A stretch of DNA of 5,327 nucleotides. Source: Rhodospirillales bacterium (GTDB lineage: Bacteria > Pseudomonadota > Alphaproteobacteria > Acetobacterales > Acetobacteraceae). The stretch lies in the NCBI GenBank assembly GCA_015654825.1, contig JAATGE010000002.1:1-5327 (forward strand), in the 5' to 3' direction. The position numbers were made by a program, and so were the translations under genes. Below the pieces are notes generated by a model. It saw only the letters and a list, made by a program, of their open reading frames with translations. It was not told the origin of the DNA and did not search any database. This document shows positions 1 through 4,653 of the stretch, in pieces; the first letter of the stretch is position 1, and every line of letters begins with the position of its first letter.

Positions 1-198
1 ACCAACAACATCTCCGAACGGCAGCTGCGGCCAAGCGTCATATTCCGCAAGGTCACCAACGGCTTCCGCTCGGCATGGGGGGCCGAAACCTATGCCGCCT
101 TCCGATCCCTCGTCAGCACCGCAAAACTCAAAGAAAAAAACATCCTCACCGCAATCCAGCACGCGCTCGCCGCAAACCTCGCCCCAGTAGGGGGGTGA
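1..198 (+). CDS. IS66-family transposase, C-terminal fragment (5' end outside window)
   Basis: Frame 1 is open from the window edge to a TGA at 196-198 and gives 65 residues. The opening TNNISERQLRPSVIFRKVTN followed by GFRSAWGAETYAAFRS is the conserved C-terminal end of the DDE transposase of IS66-type elements, which cut and rejoin DNA at the ends of the insertion sequence. In this family the N-x-x-(S/A)-E-R motif carries the last acidic residue of the catalytic triad, here Glu6 of the fragment. The gene enters from the left, so its start, the rest of the catalytic core and any accessory orfs cannot be judged. It points toward the oppositely transcribed gene ending at 251. I could not find a right terminal inverted repeat after the stop; the next recognisable sequence is the T-rich repeat at 201. 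Whether the element is intact is unknown. Confidence 0.9.
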   Translation, partial: TNNISERQLRPSVIFRKVTNGFRSAWGAETYAAFRSLVSTAKLKEKNILTAIQHALAANLAPVGG

Positions 199-200
199 GC

Positions 201-239
201 AATTACCAAAAGTTTTTGCTTCTTTTTTTAAAAAGAAGT
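201..239 (-). repeat. T-rich hairpin repeat, copy 1 (possible terminator)
   Basis: Read on the minus strand, this 39-nt segment matches 1076-1114 (plus) at 36 of 39 positions, so it is an inverted copy of the same element. Its core is a 9-bp AT-rich hairpin, CTTCTTTTT/AAAAAGAAG with a 2-nt loop, at 219-238. On the plus strand the hairpin is followed by a T-rich run (239-251), so it could end transcription of the transposase gene. It lies between two convergent genes, 2 nt after the transposase stop and 11 nt before the stop codon of the minus-strand gene. The element resembles intergenic repeats I recall from Acetobacteraceae; that is memory, not a search. Confidence 0.7.
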
Positions 240-250
240 CTTTCTTTTGT

Positions 251-910
251 TCAAGCCGCCATAGGCGTATTCAGAAAAACCACGCCCTCCATAGCGTTAG
301 TGACCACGCAAGCGCGATACAGCAGCTGCGCGAAACGGTAATCATCCGCCAACGCGGACGGTGCCAATGCATGCAGGGCCGGCGTCATGCGCTCCGCCAT
401 TTCATCTCCCACCTCCGTATCGAATGGAACCATCACCCCGGTGGAGATAACGAACATGTCCGGCCGGCACAGCCGCCCGACGAATTGAAAGTCGGGTTCG
501 GCACTCATGCTCATGCCCTCGTCCATCAGCCACGCCTCGCCGCCGCGCAGCGTGTCCTCTAAAACCAGCCCGCCCGCCTCGTAATGCCGCACGACGCGCC
601 AAATCGAAAACCGCGCGCGCTGCATCGCGGCCATCACAACGGCCTCGTCCGAGCCGGCGGCAAACGAAGACGCATGCGCGAGCCGATCGATCGCGCGGCT
701 GCGCCCGGGGCGCGCGGCATGAAGGCAGAGATCGAGGACCAGCGTGATTTCGTCGTCGCTGTCGAGGACCAGCGTGCCGGCCCGCACAAGGCCGATGGCG
801 CGCGCTGTTTCTAGCATCGTCTTCCTGCTGACCAGTCGGAGGCATGCGCTGTTATGGGCATTGCACACCCGCCGCAAAGCGCGATAGCGCTCAACAATGC
901 TGTCGACCAC
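251..910 (-). CDS. Conserved protein of unknown function, paralog 1
   Basis: I do not recognise this 219-residue protein. It aligns without a gap to the neighbouring 219-residue product (1147-1806), with about 114 identical residues by hand count. I chose the GTG at 908-910: a perfect AGGAGG lies 8 nt upstream (919-924), and it aligns exactly with the ATG of the paralog. The frame is open back to a TTG at 976, but that start has no such support. No signal peptide or membrane segment is apparent. The first ~95 residues look helical and contain LCLHAARPGRSRAIDR (61-76). From ~100 to 165 the pattern FSIWRVV...GLVLEDTLRG..AWLMDE...STGVMVPF suggests beta strands, possibly a small barrel (weak inference). 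The C-terminal block PSALADDYRFAQLLYRA (184-200) is again helical and strongly conserved. The block 131-150 is barely conserved. Function unknown; cytosolic location likely. Confidence 0.85.
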   Translation of the reverse strand: MVDSIVERYRALRRVCNAHNSACLRLVSRKTMLETARAIGLVRAGTLVLDSDDEITLVLDLCLHAARPGRSRAIDRLAHASSFAAGSDEAVVMAAMQRARFSIWRVVRHYEAGGLVLEDTLRGGEAWLMDEGMSMSAEPDFQFVGRLCRPDMFVISTGVMVPFDTEVGDEMAERMTPALHALAPSALADDYRFAQLLYRACVVTNAMEGVVFLNTPMAA

Positions 911-918
911 GCCGCCAG

Positions 919-924
919 CCTCCT
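919..924 (-). promoter_or_regulatory. Ribosome binding site of paralog 1
   Basis: A perfect AGGAGG on the minus strand lies 8 nt before the GTG at 908-910. It decides the start in favour of this GTG over the upstream in-frame TTG at 974-976. Confidence 0.75.
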
Positions 925-959
925 GTCGATCCAATCCGATGACTGAGCATGCTAAGACC

Positions 960-974
960 CTGCCTCGAGTCGGC
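960..974 (-). promoter_or_regulatory. Shared upstream motif, copy at paralog 1
   Basis: On the minus strand this reads GCCGACTCGAGGCAG. It differs at one base from GCCGACTCGACGCAG at 1862-1876, upstream of the second paralog. It ends 49 nt before the GTG start and is preceded by an AT-rich stretch (TTTTTTAATT). It may be a regulator site or promoter-proximal element kept since the duplication; no protein partner can be named. Confidence 0.45.
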
Positions 975-1075
975 AATTAAAAAAGGACGATGGGATGCGG
1001 CCGAGGAATCGTATTGACATGCCGGACGACTCGGACTTGCCGGCAGGAAGCTCATTTAGGAAAAGAACAAGAAGC

Positions 1076-1114
1076 ACTTCTTTTTGAAAAAAGAAGCAAA
1101 AATTTTTGTTAATT
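1076..1114 (+). repeat. T-rich hairpin repeat, copy 2 (possible terminator)
   Basis: This matches the minus strand of 201-239 at 36 of 39 positions. The 9-bp stem CTTCTTTTT/AAAAAGAAG with loop GA spans 1077-1096 and is followed by a second palindrome, CAAAAATTTTTG, at 1097-1108. It lies 32 nt beyond the stop of the minus-strand gene at 1147. On that strand the hairpin is followed by T-rich sequence (TGCTTCTTGTTCTTTT), so it may act as that gene's terminator, though the AT-rich stem would make a weak one. Confidence 0.7.
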
Positions 1115-1146
1115 GGTCGTTACACTACCGAGCTTTTCACCTTATT

Positions 1147-1806
1147 TCAGGCGGCCAGCGGCGTATCCGCGAACTGCACCCGCTCCATCGCATTCGTTGC
1201 CACTGCGGCGCGATACAGTGCTTGCGCGAACCGGTAGTCCCCGGCGAGCGCGGACGGCTCCATCACTTGTAGCGGAAGCGTAATGCGATCGTCGAACTCG
1301 GCGAACAGCGCCCTGGTCATTGGCACTACAAGGCCGTTCGACATGACAAAATCGCCGGCCACTTGCAATCTGGCGGCATAAGCCTCGCCGATCCGGCAGC
1401 CTGCCGTCAGCGCCTCATCCACCAGCCAGGTCTGGCAATTGCGCAGCGTGTCCTGCACGATGACGCCGCAATCGTCATGATACCCGACCACCTGCCAGAT
1501 CGAGAACCGTGCGCGCTGCATCGCGCCAAGGACCATCGCCGCGTCCGATCCAGCTGCGAAAATGGCGGCCTGCGCAAACCGATCGACCGCGCGGCTGCGC
1601 CCGGGCCGCGCGGTGTGAACACAAAGATCGCGAACCAGCACAACCTCTTCGGGGTACTCCATCGCCAGAGTGCCACCCCGCAAAAGTCCGATCGCGCGGG
1701 CGGTGTCCCGCACCGTCTTTTGGCTAACCAGCTGCAGGCAGCCGCTGTGGAGCTCGTCGCTCACGGCACGCAACGCGCGATACCGCTCCAACACTGCATT
1801 CGCCAT
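1147..1806 (-). CDS. Conserved protein of unknown function, paralog 2
   Basis: This is a 219-residue product, not recognised, and the ungapped paralog of the downstream gene at 251-910 (about 52% identity by hand count). I chose the ATG at 1804-1806: it has a GGGAG 10 nt upstream (1817-1821) and gives exactly the length and first residue position of the paralog. The open frame continues to a TTG at 1833 that adds nine residues with no counterpart. The strongest conserved blocks are LCVHTARPGRSRAVDRFAQA (61-80), FAAGSDAAMVLGAMQRARF (83-101) and EPSALAGDYRFAQALYRAAV (183-202). Residues shared by both copies that could matter functionally are Cys23, Cys62, His64, Arg67, Arg70, Arg72, Asp75, Arg76, Trp104, Trp127, Asp130 and Glu131. 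The region 131-150 has only about three identities in twenty. No membrane segment or signal peptide is apparent. The 340-nt gap to the other paralog, holding a repeat, argues against a tight operon. Confidence 0.85.
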   Translation of the reverse strand: MANAVLERYRALRAVSDELHSGCLQLVSQKTVRDTARAIGLLRGGTLAMEYPEEVVLVRDLCVHTARPGRSRAVDRFAQAAIFAAGSDAAMVLGAMQRARFSIWQVVGYHDDCGVIVQDTLRNCQTWLVDEALTAGCRIGEAYAARLQVAGDFVMSNGLVVPMTRALFAEFDDRITLPLQVMEPSALAGDYRFAQALYRAAVATNAMERVQFADTPLAA

Positions 1807-1816
1807 GTCGCCCAGT

Positions 1817-1821
1817 CTCCC
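1817..1821 (-). promoter_or_regulatory. Ribosome binding site of paralog 2
   Basis: GGGAG on the minus strand lies 10 nt before the ATG at 1804-1806, within AGGTGGGAG (1817-1825). It supports this ATG rather than the TTG at 1831-1833. Confidence 0.55.
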
Positions 1822-1838
1822 ACCTGTAGCCAAACAGA

Positions 1839-1855
1839 ATCCTGGGCCCCAGGAT
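1839..1855. promoter_or_regulatory. 17-nt perfect palindrome upstream of paralog 2
   Basis: ATCCTGGG-C-CCCAGGAT is a perfect 8-1-8 inverted repeat. It sits 32 nt upstream of the ATG of the second paralog and 6 nt on the gene side of the shared 15-nt motif. This position fits an operator for a dimeric regulator, or a hairpin in the mRNA leader. No equivalent palindrome lies in front of the first paralog, where only an 8-nt AGCATGCT (946-953) occurs. Confidence 0.4.
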
Positions 1856-1861
1856 GAATGG

Positions 1862-1876
1862 CTGCGTCGAGTCGGC
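1862..1876 (-). promoter_or_regulatory. Shared upstream motif, copy at paralog 2
   Basis: On the minus strand this reads GCCGACTCGACGCAG, with 14 of 15 bases identical to the motif upstream of the first paralog. It lies 55 nt before the ATG and is preceded by CCTATA, an AT-rich hexamer in the same relative place as TTAATT in the other copy. It could be a transcription start region or regulator site shared by the two genes. Confidence 0.45.
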
Positions 1877-1896
1877 TATAGGCGCATGAAAGATAT

Positions 1897-1924
1897 GGCC
1901 GGGGGCTCTGCGCCCTAACCCCCG
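1897..1924 (+). repeat. Degenerate GC hairpin repeat (copy A)
   Basis: GGCCGGGGGCTCTGCGCCCT followed by AACCCCC resembles the first half of the repeat at 4519-4575 (GGCCAGGGGCTCTGCCCCTG followed by GACCCC). The inner stem is imperfect; GGGGG (1901-1905) can pair with CCCCC (1919-1923). The second hairpin of the family is missing. It is a decayed or divergent relative. Confidence 0.5.
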
Positions 1925-2037
1925 TCGGCGTGCCGCCGCTGTCGTTAGCGCTGCGCGGCGGGAGTCTTCTGTGCGTTCGATGCGGGCTGCCGAGCGTTGC
2001 CAATGGGCTCAATGTTGATGCGAAACTCGGAACAGAT

Positions 2038-2094
2038 AAATTGGGGTTTGGGGCCAAGGCCCCAACGGGGTCCATGGGCAGAGCCCCTGGCCTT
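2038..2094 (-). repeat. Two-hairpin GC repeat, copy B (possible terminator)
   Basis: Read on the minus strand, these 57 nt align without gaps to 4519-4575 (plus), with about 50 identical. Hairpin 1 is CCAGGGGC-TCT-GCCCATGG with one mismatched pair. Hairpin 2 is TTGGGGCC-TT-GGCCCCAA, a perfect 8-bp stem at 2048-2065. It begins 27 nt after the stop of the AceE-like gene and may help end its transcript, but no U run follows the stem on that strand, so a classical intrinsic terminator is doubtful. Confidence 0.75.
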
Positions 2095-2121
2095 CAACGA
2101 TTAAACTCTGAGGCGTTTGTA

Positions 2122-4500
2122 TCACGGGCGGCTCAACAAAGCCTGCGCGCAAGCGTCCAGCAGGGCGTCCGTATCCAGCCCATACTCCCGGTAAATATCC
2201 GGAATATCCCCACTCTGCCCGAAACGATCCACCCCCAACGGCACCACGCGCTGCCCACCCACCGCACCAAGCCACGCCAGCGCCGAAGGATGCCCATCCA
2301 GCACCGTCACCAGCGCCGCACCAGGCGCCAGCGCCCCCAGTATTCCCTCCACATGGCTCCGTGCCGGCTCGCCCCTGCGACGCGCACGCTGCGCCGCCAG
2401 CCACCCCGCATGCAGCCGATCCGGGCTGGTCACCGCCAGCAGCCCCGCCTCCGGCACCTCCTCGCGCAAAGCCTCGAACGCCGCCTCCGCCTCCGGCGCC
2501 ACCGGCCCCTGATACGCAATCGCAATCGGCGCCGCCGGCCCCGGCTCGACCACCCAATGCGCCCCCGCAATGACCGCCGCGGCGTCCAGCGTGCGCACTT
2601 TCTGCGGCAACGCCCGCGTCGAAAGCCGCAGCCACACCGCGGAGCCATCTGGCGCCTGCATATGCGCGAAAGCATGCCGCATCATGATCGCCAGCTCATC
2701 CACATAGGCCGGCTCGAAGCTCGCCAGCCTATCCTGCGCCATGCCAATCAGCGGCGTATTGAAACTCTGATGCTGCCCGCCCTCCGGCGCCAGCGTCAGC
2801 CCCGACGGCGTCGAAACCAGCAGGAACCGCGCATCCTGGTAGCAGGCATAGATCAGCGCATCGAGCCCGCGATTGACGAACGGATCGTACACCGTGCCGA
2901 TCGGAAACAGCCGCGCGCCATACAGGCTGTGGCTCAATCCCGCCGCCCCCATCAGCAGAAACAAATTCTGCTCGGCAATGCCCAATTCGATATGCTGCCC
3001 CGCCGGGCTCATGCCCCAGCGCTGCGTGCTCGCCACCTTGGAATCGCGGAACACATCGTTGCGCACATGCCGGTCGAACAGCCCGCGCCGGTTGACCCAC
3101 GGCCCCAGATTGGTCGAAACGGTCACGTCCGGGCTCGATGTCACGACCCGCGCGCCCACCTCCTTCCACGCCCCCTCGGCGCGCCCGATTTCGCCCAATA
3201 TCTCGCCGAACCCTGTCTGCGTCGACATCTTCCGCCCGGCCAGCTTCGGCAGCGGCACGCTCGCCGGGATCGCAACCGTCGGCGCCGTCAGCACCCGCCC
3301 CGTCGGCGTCAGCTTTTCCGCGAACGGCGTATTGTCGATAAACGCGCGCATCGCGTCCGCCGGCAAGTCCAGCCCCTCGAACGGATCCCATTCATGCCCC
3401 GGCCTGATGCCCATCGAGGCGCGAAACACCTCCATCTGCTCAGCCGTCATCATGCCGGAATGGTTATCCTTATGCCCGGCGAACGGCAGCCCCATTCCCT
3501 TGATCGTGTAAGCAATGAAACAGGTCGGCCTGTCGCCGGCCGCGGCAGCGGTCGCGAACGCCTCCAGCAGCGATTCCAGATCGTGGCCGCCGAGGTTGGT
3601 CATCAGGTGACCCAATTCCTCGTCGGTCAGCGGATCGATGATTTTGCGTAACTTCGCATCCTGCCCCAGATCCGCCAGCAACGCCGCGCGCCACGCCTCG
3701 CCGCCCTGGAACGTCAGCGCCGCATACAGCGAGTTCGCGCACTCGTCGATCCAGGCGCGCAACGCCTCGCCGCCGGTCCGCGCAAATGCCGCCTGCTGGG
3801 CGCGGCCGTGCTTGATGCGCACGACGTTCCAGCCCATGTCCCCGAACAATCCCTCGAACCGCCCGAACAGCCGGTCCTGCACCACGCTGTCCAGACTCTG
3901 GCGGTTGTAATCTACAATCCACCAGACGTTACGAACATCGTGCTTCCAGCCCTCCAGCAGCGCCTCGTAGATATTCCCCTCGTCCAGCTCCGCGTCGCCC
4001 GCTATGGCGATATGCCGCGCCGGCGAATGCGTCGTATCGGCAAAATGATGCAGCCTGGCATAATCCTGGATCAGGCTGGCAAAACTGGTAATCGCCACAC
4101 CCAGCCCCACCGACCCGGTGGAGAAATCCACCTCCGGCCCGTCCTTGACCCGGCTCGGATAGGCCTGCGCGCCGCCGAACTGGCGCAGCCCCATCATCTT
4201 TTCGACGTTCTGCCGCCCGAACAGATAATTGATCGCGTGGAACACAGGACTTGCGTGCGGCTTCACCGCCACCCGGTACTGCGGGCGCAGCCGGTCGAAA
4301 TACAGCGCCGTCATGATGGAAACCGCGCTGGCGCAACTTGCCTGGTGCCCGCCGACCTTCAGCCCGTCACGGTTCGGCCGCAAATGGTTAGCCTGATGCA
4401 CCATCCAGGCGGACAGCCACAACAATTTGCGTTCGATCTGCCTGAGCGCCTGAAGCTGCGGTATGTCGGCGCGCTGCAGGTTGGTGGCGGGGGCGTTCAT
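2122..4500 (-). CDS. AceE-like transketolase-family enzyme (homodimeric pyruvate dehydrogenase E1 type)
   Basis: This is a 792-residue thiamine-diphosphate enzyme, related throughout to the homodimeric E1 of pyruvate dehydrogenase, which decarboxylates a 2-oxo acid and passes the acyl group to a lipoyl E2. Visible motifs: GGHQASCASA (49-58), matching the GGHMAS region of E. coli AceE; His82 in KPHASP; the metal/ThDP motif G168-D169-A170 with D197-Y-N199-R-Q201; TIKGMG (332-337); His347; the catalytic-Glu motif ELGIAEQN with Glu510; EGGQHQ with His577; and DRFGQSGD (758-765). The pyrophosphate domain is roughly 25-380, the pyrimidine domain 425-630 and the C-terminal domain 640-785. GDA replaces the usual GDG. 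It is ~95 residues shorter than AceE; about 55 are missing before GGH, where AceE contacts E2. Start: ATG at 4498-4500 with GGGAG 8 nt upstream; the frame's extension to 4602 only translates repeat DNA. Substrate unproven; no E2 or E3 gene is present. Confidence 0.93.
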   Translation of the reverse strand: MNAPATNLQRADIPQLQALRQIERKLLWLSAWMVHQANHLRPNRDGLKVGGHQASCASAVSIMTALYFDRLRPQYRVAVKPHASPVFHAINYLFGRQNVEKMMGLRQFGGAQAYPSRVKDGPEVDFSTGSVGLGVAITSFASLIQDYARLHHFADTTHSPARHIAIAGDAELDEGNIYEALLEGWKHDVRNVWWIVDYNRQSLDSVVQDRLFGRFEGLFGDMGWNVVRIKHGRAQQAAFARTGGEALRAWIDECANSLYAALTFQGGEAWRAALLADLGQDAKLRKIIDPLTDEELGHLMTNLGGHDLESLLEAFATAAAAGDRPTCFIAYTIKGMGLPFAGHKDNHSGMMTAEQMEVFRASMGIRPGHEWDPFEGLDLPADAMRAFIDNTPFAEKLTPTGRVLTAPTVAIPASVPLPKLAGRKMSTQTGFGEILGEIGRAEGAWKEVGARVVTSSPDVTVSTNLGPWVNRRGLFDRHVRNDVFRDSKVASTQRWGMSPAGQHIELGIAEQNLFLLMGAAGLSHSLYGARLFPIGTVYDPFVNRGLDALIYACYQDARFLLVSTPSGLTLAPEGGQHQSFNTPLIGMAQDRLASFEPAYVDELAIMMRHAFAHMQAPDGSAVWLRLSTRALPQKVRTLDAAAVIAGAHWVVEPGPAAPIAIAYQGPVAPEAEAAFEALREEVPEAGLLAVTSPDRLHAGWLAAQRARRRGEPARSHVEGILGALAPGAALVTVLDGHPSALAWLGAVGGQRVVPLGVDRFGQSGDIPDIYREYGLDTDALLDACAQALLSRP

Positions 4501-4508
4501 CCAAAAAA

Positions 4509-4513
4509 CTCCC
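4509..4513 (-). promoter_or_regulatory. Ribosome binding site of the AceE-like gene
   Basis: GGGAG on the minus strand lies 8 nt before the ATG at 4498-4500, squeezed between a T7 run (4514-4520) and a T6 run (4503-4508). It fixes the start and shows that the longer open frame to 4602 is not the true N-terminus. Confidence 0.7.
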
Positions 4514-4541
4514 AAAAAAAGGCCAGGGGCTCTGCCCCTGG
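4514..4541 (-). terminator. Intrinsic-terminator-like hairpin directly before the AceE-like ribosome binding site
   Basis: On the minus strand an 8-bp GC-rich stem, CCAGGGGC-AGA-GCCCCTGG (4523-4541), is followed by CC and then seven T residues (4514-4520). This is the form of a Rho-independent terminator. It follows the NnrD gene on the same strand, so it may end that transcript. Because the Shine-Dalgarno of the next gene starts immediately after the T run, it could instead act as an attenuator in that gene's leader. Confidence 0.5.
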
Positions 4542-4575
4542 ACCCCGCTGGGGACAAGTCCCCAGACCCCAATTT
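4519..4575 (+). repeat. Two-hairpin GC repeat, copy C
   Basis: This is the best-formed copy. Hairpin 1 is CCAGGGGC-TCT-GCCCCTGG (4523-4541, perfect 8 bp) and hairpin 2 is CTGGGGAC-AA-GTCCCCAG (4548-4565, perfect 8 bp). It aligns with copy B (minus, 57 nt, ungapped) and with copy D (minus, three single-base gaps). It forms one arm of the inverted repeat between the AceE-like and NnrD genes. Confidence 0.85.
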
Positions 4576-4606
4576 TATTCGTTCCGAACCGCACACAAAC
4601 ACCGAA

Positions 4607-4651
4607 TCTGGGGACTTGTCCCCAACGGGTCCAGGGCAGAGCCCTGGCCTT
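4607..4651 (-). repeat. Two-hairpin GC repeat, copy D
   Basis: This 45-nt copy lies in opposite orientation to copy C, 40 nt away, and starts 2 nt after the NnrD stop codon. Hairpin 1 is one pair shorter, CCAGGGC-TCT-GCCCTGG (4631-4647): one base is lost from each side of the stem. Hairpin 2 is TTGGGGAC-AA-GTCCCCAG (4608-4625), with a T-G wobble at its base. With copy C it makes a large inverted repeat able to fold as one long stem. Confidence 0.85.
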
Positions 4652-4653
4652 CC

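Larger units (their letters stand above)
1807..2121. other. 315-nt intergenic region between paralog 2 and the AceE-like gene
   Basis: Moving away from the paralog 2 start, this region holds its ribosome binding site, the 17-nt palindrome, the shared 15-nt motif, degenerate repeat copy A and repeat copy B (2038-2094), the last lying 27 nt beyond the stop of the AceE-like gene. In 1931-2037 I see no credible gene, RNA gene or clear promoter; reading frames crossing it lack an initiation signal and continue as antisense into the AceE-like gene. Confidence 0.6.

Noticed and set aside
75..341. Plus-strand frame overlapping the transposase end and the T-rich repeat
   Set aside because: It is out of frame with the clear IS66 C-terminus and runs through the repeat and into the antisense of paralog 1. 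It has no motif and no initiation signal.
911..976. TTG start at 976 for paralog 1, 22 residues upstream of the chosen start
   Set aside because: The GTG at 908-910 has AGGAGG at 8 nt and matches the start of the paralog exactly. The extension also overlaps the shared upstream motif.
1807..1833. TTG start at 1833 for paralog 2, 9 residues upstream of the chosen start
   Set aside because: The extension has no counterpart in the paralog and it overlaps the ribosome binding site of the chosen ATG at 1804-1806.
1930..3651. Plus-strand open frame of 573 codons antisense to the AceE-like gene
   Set aside because: It has low-complexity Arg/His/Pro-rich composition, no family motif and no ribosome binding site. 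It is the shadow of a GC-rich gene whose own frame has clear motifs throughout.
2038..4575. Composite transposon carrying the AceE-like gene between inverted repeat copies B and C
   Set aside because: The flanking elements are short two-hairpin intergenic repeats with further copies nearby. There is no transposase between them and I see no target-site duplication, so mobile cassette status is not supported.
4501..4602. 34-residue N-terminal extension of the AceE-like protein
   Set aside because: The extension is only a translation of the GC repeat copy C. The ATG at 4498-4500 has a well-placed GGGAG and gives a normal family N-terminus.
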